From Parachlorella kessleri (Eukaryota > Chlorophyta > Trebouxiophyceae > Chlorellales > Chlorellaceae), in contig BBXU01000749.1 in the NCBI GenBank assembly GCA_001598975.1, positions 1 to 37,457 of the forward strand: a DNA stretch of 37,457 nucleotides, written 5' to 3'. Of this stretch, positions 12,049-22,889 are shown piece by piece. Both the position numbers and the translations under genes were made by a program. The notes below the pieces were generated by a model, which saw only the letters and a program-made list of their open reading frames with translations, was not told the DNA's origin and searched no databases. Position 1 is the stretch's first letter; the number at the start of each line of letters is the position of its first letter.

Positions 12049-12645
12049 CATATGAGTGGCGTTACCAGCTGCGGGTATGAGGATATAGACGAAGATTGAG
12101 ATTGGTAACTGCTAGGCAGGTAGACATTAGGACGCTTCTCACCGACAGCAGTCTTGAGTCTGGTTGAAGTTCGCTCATATGCAACTAGGACAGGCAGTCT
12201 AGCTCATTTATTGGTGACGCAATGTCTGGGTCCAGCTGATAAGATCTTGCAGTCTGGCGTGTGTTGGGGACGCTCTGGGTGGCCCCAGGGTGCCTGTGTC
12301 AGGAAGCCAGGCAATCTCTCTATGTTGCCCCACGCCAGATGCGCCATGGCTGAGCTGTGCTTCGCAAGCATGCCACACCAGAGTGTGGTGCTGGATATAC
12401 CAAGGATCACATGTGAGCACCTTACTTGAGCCACAAGGTGTGATTTTTGCTCATATGGTGTCTCCCAAGTGGGTATCTCTGGAAACAAACCGATGGCAAC
12501 ATGCCATCTAGTCCATGGTTGCCAAGGCACAGAGGCGCGCCAGTAAATGGCTGATGACAAAGTGGACACATGCAACCCCATTTTAGTAAGGGTGACAGGT
12601 AGTGCTAACAGAGAGTGAGGTGCGAACTGTACTGACAAGGCTGGA

Positions 12646-12650
12646 TGTAA
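12646..12650 (+). terminator. Candidate poly(A) signal TGTAA of the BRWD-like gene
   Basis: TGTAA, the usual chlorophyte polyadenylation motif, occurs about 600 bases after the stop at 12046-12048. It is the first clear copy I noticed downstream on the plus strand. The long 3' UTR this implies is unconfirmed. Confidence 0.4.
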
Positions 12651-12761
12651 CCTCTTAGCTTGCACCACTGCTTGCATTGGCGGCAGGCGGTGGCCTAGTA
12701 AGTATGAAATGATAATTACTGCTTGCAGAGGTACTGCCGCGCTTTTCGGCCTGTGGCAGCT

Positions 12762-12766
12762 TTACA
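12762..12766 (-). terminator. Candidate poly(A) signal (TGTAA on minus) for the gene ending at 13214
   Basis: TTACA on the plus strand reads TGTAA on the minus strand, about 450 bases after the TAG at 13214-13216. It fits a transcript reading leftward. Confidence 0.35.
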
Positions 12767-13213
12767 GGCATGAATAGAGGATACCGCCAAGCAATGTCAA
12801 GGGAGCAAGGGCCACTATTAACAATGGTGCCGATTCACTCAGTGCTGCCAAGCATGGCAGGCAAACAGAAGGACTTAAGAAGGACTAGTACAACTCCGCT
12901 CACTAACAAAGAGAAGTTGATACAAGGAAATAATGAAATGTTAGTAGGGATGAAACAATGTCATGCAACGCCAGACAATTCAGCAAGCTTTGAAGCAGCA
13001 TTTCAAAGAGCAAGCTTATGAAGTGCAGCAGCTTAGCCTTATTATACATATGCAGTACCACAAGGTCACACCTGCAGCTTCTCGCTTTTCAGCACGTCTT
13101 TGGTGCGTCCTCCATTTTTACTGACCCATTGGGGCGTACTGGAAGCACCCAAGACCAGCGCGGCAACACGCTGTTGAAACCAAGCCTCACAGAAGACCGT
13201 GTACACACCCCAT

Positions 13214-13759
13214 CTAGTGCACCACCACCGCAGGAGCGCTAGGTGCTTGCTCCATGCCCTCCTTAACACGCTCCGGCTGCCTGTGATGCCTCCTGGGAGC
13301 GACGGCCTTGGGGCATGAAGGGGCGTAAAAGGACGAGCTGAAAGCCAGCTGAATGCTCCTGTGTGCTGACTGAGCCCTGTCCAAGCTTCCCTGTGCCTCG
13401 TAGGCTGTGTCGGCCAGGCTGGCGACGCTGGCAGCCTTGGAGACGGGCTCCTCAGACGGGCCGACTAGCGGGGCCGCCAGCGCTGCACCTCCAGCATAAA
13501 CAGAGCTCCCTGAGCTGGTACTGTTGGGGGCGGAGGGCCTGCGGGGGATGAATCCAGAGAGCTGTTGAGCACTACATGGTCAGCACCTAGACTGCAAAGG
13601 GTTCCAAGGCTAGCTGGTGCAGGTGTGCTGATGCAGGTAGACTCAACCTCAGCCAGGTGTAGATAGCCGCCCTTCTCTGAAACCACAGCAACTGCCTACC
13701 TCGCAGCTTCGAAGTCCAGTTCGTCATCAAGCTCTGGAGGGTAGGTGCATACAACCACC
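13214..13759 (-). CDS. Unidentified protein, two 3' exons (partial)
   Basis: Two minus-strand exons fit together in phase. Exon 13700-13759 follows CCTGCAG and ends GCGAG|GTAGGC; it encodes TYPPELDDELDFEA with an acidic core. Exon 13214-13538 follows CCCGCAG and stays open for 109 codons to a TAG; it encodes a Ser/Ala-rich stretch (VSKAASVASLADTAYEAQGS) and a basic end (PRRHHRQPERVKEG). The phase-2 junction rebuilds an Arg. The final exon has almost no Met, so a start-to-stop ORF search would miss it. The DELDF string recalls the start of an SH3 domain, but the next exon does not continue one, so I do not assign it. Upstream exons should lie in 13760-14770 but were not found. The exons could also belong to a longer or decayed gene. 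Confidence 0.4.
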
Positions 13760-15294
13760 CTGCAGGACATGACACAGGAACTGCTCATGCACAGATTGCT
13801 AAGCTTTTGCAAAAGGCTACAGCATCCGTCGGGACTGTACTTGGTTATCGTCTGGGACAACGTCGCACACTATAACGGACCCGTAGTAGAGTGCCGACTG
13901 ATGGACGGATGTAGTAGGAGAGGTCAGCCCTCAGCAAACAACGGCAGCGAATACCCTGCAATAACGATTGGAGCAGCCCTTAGGACTCGCCTGCCAGAGG
14001 GGTGCGCCTCAAAAGGACTGGAAGCCCCAAAGCACTGGAGGAGATGTCTGAAACTTCCCATGCCTTCACACGCACTGACGAAGGCTTCGACGCCCAAGAC
14101 AAATACTTAATATGAAACAACCGCAGACGATGTTCCTACCACCCAACACTCCTCAAATACCTCACGAGGGACGCATGCTGAGCCTGCTTCCTATGAGGTG
14201 CCTGGTTTGGTACGGCTGGGTACTGTGGACAACACGCAGTCGTTGCTGACTTGTCATGGACACTTATAGTTAGCCGGCCCAAAAACCAAGCAAAATACGC
14301 GGAAGTGCATACCCCATGTCAGCCGAGACGGGTGCGGGATGAGCTAGGTGTGGTTATGCTGCAGCTCGATTCGCCGTGGCTTGCCAGGCTGCTCGTTGAG
14401 CCGCTGAGCATGCCGCTTAGTCCACAGCAGCATGGGATGCAGGCAGCCATTGTCGTGCAGTCTAGGCAGCTCCCACGCCTATGGCCTTTGAGTGCAGTCC
14501 AGCATGAGAATTACCCCCCACCTGACCGTGCTGTCCTCTTCATCTCATATGTGGGCCAACAGGAGCCAGGTTGCAGTAGGTCAAGCCCACCAGAGTGCAT
14601 CTCTGCACTGTCAGCGATCTGCAAACCAAGATACAGGCATCAGTGGCAATCTTGTGGCACCCATAGCAACGGCAGCCGACAAGAATGGTGCAGCACGAAT
14701 GGACCACAGCAAAAGAACAGACAGACAAGACCCGATGTAGCCCAGACTTGGCTCTGGCTGGCTCATGCTGTCAGACGCTTAATTACAGTCAAAATCAACA
14801 ACTTCAGTCAGCAAGAGTCAGCTGTGCCCTACTGAGTCAATAGCCAGGCCCAGAAAGCACGGTCCCAGGTGTGGCACCTGGACTTGACGCAGCCAACTCT
14901 AGTATGTACAAGGTGTCCGACTCTAAGCCCCACCCTGCAGGTCTGCCGACAGATATAGCACCCTCCCTGCCCACCGTCGCATGTGTGTCATGGCACAGCG
15001 GGCACTAGAGTTTTGTTCTCTAATGCATTGCAAAGCATACCCGGCCTGAGGGGGATACCCCGGTGAGAGGTTCTGCCTTTCGTTACCGCAACCAGCAGGA
15101 CAATGCAACCTCTTTCACCACTGGCCGGCCCACGCCTGGACACTGCTCGGACGCTCGGTACAGCTCAGCCGGCCAGCACTAGCACTCACTTTGCAGGCCG
15201 GCCCGGCCTCTATACCGCGATTGATCGCACCCCAGTGGTGCTTTTGGTTGTCTTAATAGCTACAGCCAGCGCCCTCTCCTCCAAGGAAGGCAGC
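13760..15294. other. Region without assigned gene
   Basis: This contains the probable 3' UTR of the TPR gene (stop at 15295) with a minus-strand TGTAA at 14783-14787, and presumably the missing 5' exons or promoter of the gene at 13214-13759. One plus-strand open frame of 194 codons (14251-14835) and shorter ones show no recognisable motifs or matching splice sites, so I treat them as chance. Confidence 0.4.
14783..14787 (-). terminator. Candidate poly(A) signal (TGTAA on minus) for the TPR gene
   Basis: TTACA on plus (TGTAA on minus) lies about 510 bases beyond the TGA at 15295-15297 of the leftward-reading TPR gene, in the sequence GACTGTAATTAAG. Confidence 0.4.
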
Positions 15295-18200
15295 TCACAG
15301 CTGCCGCGGCAGCGCTCTACGAGCCATGAGATCCACCACCACTCCCATCCCCGGGTCTCCCTTGCCCTTGAGGTACTCCAGACCGCCAAACACCGTCTCA
15401 GGCGCGTTCTTGCGCCCGATGGGGGCCTCCTCCCACAAGCAGCCGGCCATCTTGTGCCAGGCAGCCGCCTCGGTGCCGCGGTTTGGGAGCGCCGTCAGGA
15501 GCTGGCAGTAGCGCCACGAAAGCAGGGCGCCGATGCTGGGGTGCACCTGGCGCAGGGACAGCAGCCAGCTTTCCAGTTTCAGGGTTCATCACAGTCGGCA
15601 GGCGACTCTTGCTGACAGGCAAGCCGGAACGGTAGTTGAGAACTAGTTGCATGCGTGTTAGCAGACTAGGCACAGGACAGCAGGCAAGCAGCACTGCCTA
15701 CATGAACTTTCCAGTGTGGCAACCATTCCATTCCAAGGCAGGAAAGAAGGAAGTGTCAACAGAGAGGCACGCCAATGCGTAAATTAGCCAAGCTCAGGCG
15801 CTGTGGCAGGCAGGCAAGGCGCACCATGGTGAGCTCGATGTCCTCCGCCCTTGTGGGCGTAAGCTGAAGCATCTTGCTGCACTCCCTGCGAGCAGGCATC
15901 GGAGACGTCATGGGCGGAAGTGTGGCCCTTGCAGTGCTAGTTACAAGGCTTACAGATTTACCTACCAACAACTGCCGCCGCCCCCCTCCCCCCCTTCCCC
16001 TCCACACACCACTCCCACCAACCCAGTAGCTGATATTTGAAGAACCCCTCTACCACAGCAAATGCCAGCGAGTCTTACCTGAAGAGGCCCTCCGCCAGGG
16101 TCACGCGGGCTGACCGCGAGTAGGCAAAGCCCAGGAGCATGAGCACGAGTGCCACCCGCGGGTGCGAGTCGCTGCTGATGCCTTCCGCTGCTGCCAGGGC
16201 CTGCACCCAACGGAAATGCGCATCCTTCTGCATGGACCGGACTGGGTAGCAGGGGTTGCGTTGCAAGTGCAATGGCTTCCAGGAGCAGCACCCAAGGTGC
16301 GATGTGAGGATGTGGCAGATGCCAGGGCACGCACTATGTGCTACCAAGCCTAAAAACAAACACACCTTGAGGCCTCGTCTGTACGCTCACCCCTCCGATC
16401 CACCTTTCCAAGCAGTAATGGCAGCAGTGCTTGCATACATGCAGGGTAGCAACACCCCTGTGGCACACCTCTGTCGCACATACTTTACACTGAGGTGGGC
16501 TTCCACCATGCCAGTCTCTCTAACTGGCATGCTTGCAGCTGGCATTATACGACTCAGCTGCCGCGGGCCGCATGCTACGCACGAATGTGGGTATTCAAGC
16601 CCTAGAGACGGTGGTGCTGGCCACAAGCGGCAAGCAGGGAGCTTACCTGGTCTTGGTAAGCTTATCTCTATGCTTATATATACACAACAAAGAAATAAAA
16701 ATATCATAAATATCATTTCTGATCGCCTGGCCTTGGTAAGCTTGGCTTCTGCTGCGTCCCAGTCCTCTGTGTGCATGCTAAGCTGTGCGTCCGTGAGGTG
16801 TGCGTCTACCAGAGCCTCCCCACAGAAGACAGGGCTCTGCAACACCACACGACGAAGCGGTATGCACACAGGTATGTAAACAGTGGCAGGGCAGCGACCA
16901 CCCGGTTGCTGAGCCAGAGACCCCGCTGCCAAAGAACACGGCAACGCTGATGAGGCAAGTTGGCGGGGACGCCATCCATGACATTAAGAACAAGAGCCAG
17001 GGCAGGGCGACGACCTCAAACTCTCCCCCAGAACTTCCCTTGCCCTCGATTATTCGCATTAGAGAAAGCTCTCTGGCCGCCGCAGCCCAAAGTGCAGGGC
17101 ACGCTGCCATTGCCACCGTGCCATCACGTATTGCATGTTCTGGCCGAGTCTACCTCAGTTTCACCAATCGCTACCTCCTGGTACCTCCATTCTACACTTT
17201 CCCTGGCAAGCTCCCCACGCTTCGCCTACCTGAAAGACTCCTGCACCGCTCTTGACTTCGTCCACTGCCCGCTCAGCACCAGCCACTGCCCTGCAGCAAC
17301 ACCATGTGTCCCACACGGTGACAGGCTAGACACTTTAGCTTAACTCCACTGTCAGTCGTACCGCAACAAAGGGCTACCTCCCAGGCTTCACAGCAGCCAT
17401 ATGAAAATAGAATCCTGCTACAACAGGAACTAGCCTGGGCCATAGGCACCCTTCCACAACGTATGCGAGCCAGGATGCCAGATAGTACTCAACTACTAGG
17501 ACTTGCTAGGCACGCCAATTTATTCGGCCTTGTCTGAAGGGAGGGCAACCTTCAATGCTAAGCAACAGCAGTAGTCAAATACACGTGCTGATGCTGAAGC
17601 GCAGCAACCTGCTAATACCCTCCGGCAGACCAGCGGAGGGTGACAAACGGAACACTAATCAAGCACATGTCCACACTGGAAATCCAGGGTGACACACCAC
17701 CCCCTGGACTATCAAACCCACCTTGCCGCCAACTGCAGCGCCCTCTGAAGCGGCTCCGGCTCCGCCTTGGCCACAGAGTTCGCCTGAGCTAGCATGAACA
17801 GCGCGGCCTGCTTGAGTGCAGGAGCTATCAAGTGGTCCTTGGATTGCTGCTGCTGCTGCCCTCCACCTACGCTAGAGAGACCATCACCAGAGCGGCCATT
17901 GCTCGGAGAGCTGCCAGGCCCTCCTGCTGCTGCTTCTGCTGGTGCTGTTGTTGCTATGGGGCTAGCTGATTGACCATCTGCAGTAGAAGTGCCTGCGGGT
18001 GTGGATGGGGCTGCTGCTGCTCCTGCTGGGGCGAGGCTAGTGCTGCCGTCGGCGGGAGGGGTAGACGGTGGCTGGTCGGCTCGAGAGAGCGCGTCCTCAA
18101 AGCTCTCCGCGGCAACATCGAAGTCGGAGGCTGCAGCAGGCGCAAGGAGCAGGGAGAGGGTGGTCCTATAAGAAGAGTTGTGCATTTGGGGGGGGGGGGT

Positions 18201-19815
18201 GCTCTGCGGGAGAAGGAATGTGACTAAACACCCAACAGAACTGGGTGCCTTGCGCACAGCTATCAGCACGCACCTTCGTGGTTCATTGCCCTGCAGCCCA
18301 CCTTCAAACCCATTTCAACACTCTCTCAAACAGGCCTGCTGCATGTGCAGCTGCCAACACATGCACCCCCGTAGCAGTGGCGGGCTGATCACTGCTGCCA
18401 GAACAAGCTTGAACCAGCCTGCTACGGCCAGAGCGAGCAAGCAGCCACACCTGCATGCTGCACCAGCCCCACAGTGCTGCTTGCCAGCACCAGCCCCTGC
18501 CACCGCTGCTCCTCCTGGTCCTTGTGGGAGAACGACTTGCGGGCCACCTCCATGCACTGCAGCCAGAGAGGAGCAGCACAGGTACCCTGGGAGGCAGGGC
18601 AGGTGAGCTCGGCTGCCAAGGAGTTGGACACATATCTGAAAACACATAGAATGAAAGCATACCCCTGTCCCTATATTAAACAGAAATGCCTGGGCTTGGA
18701 CATACAAATAGTAAGGCTTTAGGGGCTTCCTCGTGTCCCATGGGATGCATGTGCATGTCATCAGCAGAGACAGCCATGCTATACCACGGTTTCAAACATC
18801 ACCCACGTCGCACCCACACTCGCACGCAACTGCACCCAGCGCGCCAACTGGACACCCACACACCCACCGTTTGCGCCGAGGAGAAGGCTTCCGCGCTGCG
18901 TGCCTTGACCAGGTGCGCCCTGGTGGCCACGCAGGAGGCAAACAGCTCCACCTGCCCCACCAGCACGTTCTCCTCGTGGGTGGTGGGCGCCGCCTCTGAG
19001 GCCGCTGTGGCTGCCAGCCTGGCAAGGTCAGCAACCTCCGGCTGCAGGCAGTGGTGGCAGCAGGAGGTGTCAGCACTTTATAAGGCCTTGCAGCACCTGG
19101 TGCAGGGCTATGCCAGGGGCCACCAACAGCTAGGCGCAACTGGCCGGCTGCAAGGCTGTACACTGCTGCCGGAAACAGGCGAATTCATGGTCGAAGAAGG
19201 TTTGCTGCATGTACTAGGGAAAAACAGGCTGGGGCCATCTTGTAGTGAGGAGCCAAGTATGGGGCGTGACAAGTGTCAACAGAAGCGCGCGCAGTGGTTA
19301 TTCACAGCAGCTGGTATCGCACCCAGCGGCTTCGGTCTGCCTCAACTTCGGCTTGTGCAAGGTACAGCCTGCAGGAAAGCACGCCCAGAAACCTGCTTCA
19401 AAGCCTGCTTAATAGAGCAGTGTGTCCTCTTTGAAAGCAATGCGCAGTCAAAGGCAGTCCAGCGCTGCACTGCTACACATCAATAAGCTAGCACTGGTGT
19501 CGACAGCAGAAGAGCACCTTCCGGCCTCTGGGCCTGTTGTCATGTAGGACAGGCCGGACTTGACGATATCCAAAGCCTGATCGTGAGCCCCCTACAGCAG
19601 CAAGCCATCAACTGGTGGGCCTTGGAGGGCACTGTGGAGCTGCTGCTGCTGTCATCCAGCCTTGCTGAAAGTCCAAGGCTTACGGTCACCTTGAAATTTT
19701 CTCGGGCGTAGGTGATCATCTCCCCAGTGACGCTTTGGGCGCCAGTTGAGAGGCACCGCAGCTGCCCACATGCTGCACCCAAGACAGATGCGGGGGCACC
19801 AGCCCGGAGCAGCAT
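15295..19815 (-). CDS. TPR-repeat protein, probably organelle-targeted
   Basis: This is a helical-repeat scaffold protein of unknown partner. Exons read leftward: 19690-19815, 19518-19591, 18868-19041, 18451-18586, 17722-18130, one starting at 16836, 16079-16200, 15825-15885, 15295-15546. The Met at 19815 opens MLLRAGAPASVLGAACGQLR, an Arg-rich, acid-free stretch typical of a mitochondrial presequence. TPR helices follow: GAHDQALDIVKSGLSYM, VGQVELFASCVATRAHLVKA, then DWDAAEAKLTK joined to ALAAAEGISSDSHPRVALVL and FAYSRSARVTLAEGLFREC. That last block matches the kinesin-light-chain-like TPR pattern (A...L..AL......HP.VA..L..L). A Gln/Ser/Pro-rich insert fills 17830-18110. Phases agree at most junctions. 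They do not agree at 19518/19041 and 17722/16836 (perhaps missed exons), and the donor near 16727 is disturbed by a duplication. Function beyond TPR is not recognised. Confidence 0.65.
16646..16743 (-). repeat. 18-bp direct repeats flanking an AT-rich insert at a splice donor
   Basis: CCTGGTCTTGGTAAGCTT (16646-16663) and CCTGGCCTTGGTAAGCTT (16726-16743) match at 17 of 18 bases and are 80 bp apart. They enclose 62 bp of strikingly AT-rich DNA in a GC-rich gene. On the minus strand the right copy is coding (AKLTKA, exon starting 16836) and the left copy carries the only good GT donor (CCAG|GTAAGC). The interval looks like an insertion or duplication at an exon-intron border. Confidence 0.75.
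18188..18199. repeat. 12-bp G homopolymer
   Basis: An uninterrupted run of G (plus strand) lies in an intron of the TPR gene, upstream of its exon 17722-18130. It is a likely site of sequencing or replication slippage and has no coding effect. Confidence 0.8.
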
Positions 19816-20025
19816 ACCTGGCAGCTGTTGAGCTAGCCAAGCCTGCTGGGAGATGAAGTTGACTGGTTCTAGGGAAAGCCAGGCGGGCGCGCCTTCCTTG
19901 TGCATTTCAGGTGGCCCAGCAGATCGCAGAGACAAGCTATTGCGTGCTTTCTGACCGTCCCTATCTGAGTACAAACTCCTAGAGAAAACTTTGGAGCGCC
20001 CCAGGGCCAGATTGCAACACCCTGT
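19816..20025. promoter_or_regulatory. Short divergent (bidirectional) promoter region
   Basis: The TPR gene starts leftward at 19815 and the CoA-binding gene starts rightward at 20026 or 20110, leaving only 210-295 bp between start codons. Both 5' UTRs and both core promoters must fit here, so the pair is probably driven by a shared bidirectional promoter. I see no clear TATA box. This assumes that neither gene has a non-coding upstream exon. Confidence 0.45.
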
Positions 20026-20109
20026 ATGATCGCACAGTGTCCCAGGCTGGCAGTGCGTGGACCCTTGGCTTTGCGTAGCTACAGAGCACCCAAACGAACT
20101 GTCGCAGCA

Positions 20110-21640
20110 ATGAGCAGCAGCAAGGGACAGATTATACACGACGCGGACGAGGCTTACAAGGTAAGGAGCATCCTCCTTCAAGGTTGGGGTGCTTGCTGGC
20201 AGTATAGGGCACTTGTCTGGAGTCAACACCTGCCTTAGACGACAGTCACCTGTGTAGTTACTTGCAGATAGCGGCCAAGGCAAGGACAGTGGCAGTGCTG
20301 GGCATAAAAACCGAGTCTCAGGCGGGGCAGCCGTCTTTTTATGTAGCCGATTACTTGCACTCCAGGGGGGTCGACATCATCCCCGTACCAGGCAAGTATG
20401 CACAGCCAGATGCAAGGTATTGTGCAAGGTATCCTTTGTCACAAAGCGAGAGTGGAGCATGTGCAGCATGTTACACCCACCAACGAGCTGAGGGCGGCGC
20501 TGTCAAAGGCAGCAAGGGGCGAACCTGCTGTCTTGACAGGGAGCCCACAAAAAGAAGTAAAAGGCACCTCCCAGTATGTTGCGCCACTCATCAACCTCCC
20601 ATTAAGGGTCTGCTGTCAGTGCTTGTTGGCTTGCAGTGTACTATCCCGAGGTCAAGACCATTCTTGGCAAGGAAGTCGTGCGGGACTTGAAGCAGATCAA
20701 GGAGAAGGTTGACATTCTAGATGTCTTCAGGCGGCCACAGGCAAGCTGGCAGCGTGGTTTGCCGCCGCCCGGAAAGCAGGGAGGTTTCTGGCTTCAGCGG
20801 CAGATGTGCGGGAAGTAGTATGATGTCGTGCTAGGGTCTCTGCCAGGGTCTGTTGGCCCAGGGCTGGCTCCCAGGCTGGTAGTGGCTTGGCAAGCGTTGC
20901 TGAGGGGCAAAATAGCTAAACAGACAGCATGTGCTAGACAACTGATATCTTAAGAACATCGGAGGGTGACTCCGTGGCACGGGGCACTGGCCTAGCCCCA
21001 CTCCCGTGGTTATGCGAGCACCTTCGGCCTTGAGGTGTTGTTGGGGATATCCTACTTGCAGGACCTGCCTGCACATGTGCCTGACATGCTGGCGCTCAAA
21101 CCAGCAGTGGTGTGGCTGCAGAGTGGCATCAGGTGAGTGCAATTGGGGTTGGATGCCGCAAGGAGGAGTGACGACTGTGAATGGTCGTGCAGCTTGGCAG
21201 CTGCTGATATCAAATTGCAGATCGGGTGCCTTTCAAGGTCCACAGCTGCGCATCGTCCAGACCAGGGTGCAGATGTATACATGATAATGTGCCTCGTGCC
21301 CTGTTCGCCCCAGGCGCACTCCCTGCGTCGGTCGGTCTCATAGCTCAAGTGCAAGGCGACTGTTGTCCCAGGACTAGCGGCCGCGCACCCTTGACCTGAG
21401 CCTTGGGTCTCTAGCTCCGGCCCTTGTCGCTGTGCCTGCTGCGGCCGTCGTTGGTCACTGGCTAACATACTCCCTGGCAGGTCTGGCTAAATGTGGTCTT
21501 GAAAGCTATCCTCTTGGCCTACATGCTGCAGTCACCCAGAGGTGGAGCAGCAGTTGTCAGACGCCGGCATCGATGTGGTTGTGAGCCGCTGCCTGATGGT
21601 GGACCACAGGGCTGCCACAGCAGGCCGCAGCGCGATGTGA
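20110..21640 (+). CDS. CoA-binding domain protein (CoA_binding_2/YccU-like)
   Basis: This is a small Rossmann-fold protein of the CoA_binding_2 family; its members bind CoA through a succinyl-CoA-synthetase-alpha-like domain, with no firm reaction known. Exons: 20110-20160, 20268-20391, 20637-20740, 21062-21132, 21532-21640; all phases agree (152 residues). Family motifs appear in order: TVAVLGIKTESQAGQPSFYV, then YLHSRGVDIIPV, YYPEV, VDILDVFRRP, PAVVWLQSGI and the end VVVSRCLMVDH. An in-frame Met at 20026 would add 28 residues (MIAQCPRLAVRGPLALRSYR...) that look like a plastid or mitochondrial presequence, so the protein may have organellar and cytosolic forms. Introns 2 and 3 can be joined in frame only with GC donors (AG|GCAAGT and AG|GCAAGC). 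The gene is divergent from the TPR gene. Confidence 0.85.
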
Positions 21641-21848
21641 GGCAGGCAACGCCCTGAAGGCCTGCCGGAGGGGCCGTCCAGCTTTCTTTCTTCATCTACA
21701 GCCAAGGGGCCACAGCAGGCAGCCACGCCATGGGCTGCTACGGTTGGAGAAAGACAGGACGGCCGATGCAGACAGAGTGCACGGCGTCAGCCCAGCAGCA
21801 GCTTGGAGGCGCCGCTGGGGTTCTTGTCATCGGTGACTCACAGGCGGC

Positions 21849-21853
21849 TGTAA
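21849..21853 (+). terminator. Candidate poly(A) signal TGTAA of the CoA-binding gene
   Basis: TGTAA lies about 210 bases after the TGA at 21638-21640, in GGCTGTAAGCC. This is a normal distance for a chlorophyte 3' UTR. Confidence 0.5.
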
Positions 21854-22604
21854 GCCTTAGGTTGCAGAGCAGTGTGAGGCGCTGAGTGCTGGTGGCCAAC
21901 GAAGGCAGCTAGTCTTGGCAGAACTCCCCAGCAGGGGGTGAAAGCTCTGGTCATGCTGGGGAGGAGCGATTATACCAGGCACTAGCCCTTGGGCGGGAAA
22001 CGCGGTGCTGCGCTGTTAGTGACATGACAACGGCTAGGAAGGGCGCTTGGTAGTGACGGTTGTGCTACCTTTATGTACAGCAAACGCAGGGTGATACTGT
22101 CCTTGAGGCTGGTACCTTTCGTGCTTGGCATAGGGCAGCAAGGGTGCAAAGTGAAGCTGACACGTCAGCTGACAGATCACTGGAAGCCTGACGGACTGCC
22201 ACAATGCTTGTATCCCGGAGCACGGCACAGCGGCCCTGATAGCTGCAAAGGAGCAAAAGTTTGTGAGGGCTGATGGCCTAGCTTGCAACACGGCATGCGC
22301 GTGTTCAGCAGCCTCAGCAATATCTGGGTGGCAACTTGCACCTGGTACTGCCACCTGAACGCCTTCAGGCCATGTAACCACCTTGGACTGACGGGTTATG
22401 TTCGTTTATCATAAACAGTTGCATCTGGGCAACAAGTTGCAACAACCCTCGACCTTGTCATGACCACAACACAGTCAACCCTAACACAACTAACGCTACC
22501 TGTGACCTATGGCCAGCCCACAATTTTGAAGGTAGTGCAGTAATAGCCAAATCCAACGCAAGGAGGGCAGGCGAGCCAATGATGACAACCACAGTGACAG
22601 CCGC

Positions 22605-22609
22605 TTACA
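22605..22609 (-). terminator. Candidate poly(A) signal (TGTAA on minus) of the MYB gene
   Basis: TTACA on plus reads TGTAA on minus, about 285 bases downstream of the stop codon at 22890-22892. Confidence 0.45.
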
Positions 22610-22889
22610 GCTTGACACATCACAGCATACCTTACCTCACCACAGGGATGGAAACAATTCTGTCAGTTACCAGTGCTTATTCACAGATTACGCAAGACGG
22701 AGGGGGCCTGAAAACTCGCAAAACCCACAATGCTGCTGCAAACCAGCACCCTTGTTTACGAAAGACATACACCTTGTTCAGGCAGAATCGAAAGCCACCA
22801 TAAGCGTCAGTTATCAACAAACCAGTCACCAGTCGGCTGCTAATAGCCTGCATTGAGAGCTGCTAGTCTCACACTAGTTCGAAGACATG

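Larger units (their letters stand above)
12049..13213. other. Convergent 3' intergenic region
   Basis: This lies between the plus-strand BRWD-like gene and the minus-strand exons ending at 13214. Opposing candidate TGTAA signals sit at 12646 (plus) and 12762-12766 (minus), so the two transcripts probably converge and may overlap slightly. The part 12700-13060 is more AT-rich than the genes. Short open frames here (for example 12770-13021) show no family resemblance or splice support, and I call no gene. Confidence 0.5.
21641..22889. other. Convergent 3' intergenic region
   Basis: This holds the 3' UTR of the plus-strand CoA-binding gene (TGTAA at 21849) and that of the minus-strand MYB gene (minus TGTAA at 22605-22609, about 285 bases after its stop). 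Short open frames on both strands show no motifs or splice support. No gene is called. Confidence 0.5.

Noticed and set aside
15103..15615. 170-codon plus-strand frame
   Set aside because: It overlaps the last TPR-gene exon (15295-15546) antisense, which has phase-consistent splicing and homology-like helices; the plus frame has neither.
19540..20283. 247-codon minus frame as one protein
   Set aside because: Its right part crosses the divergent promoter and the CoA-binding gene's first exon. The TPR homology and presequence begin only at the Met at 19815, and a donor follows 19690.
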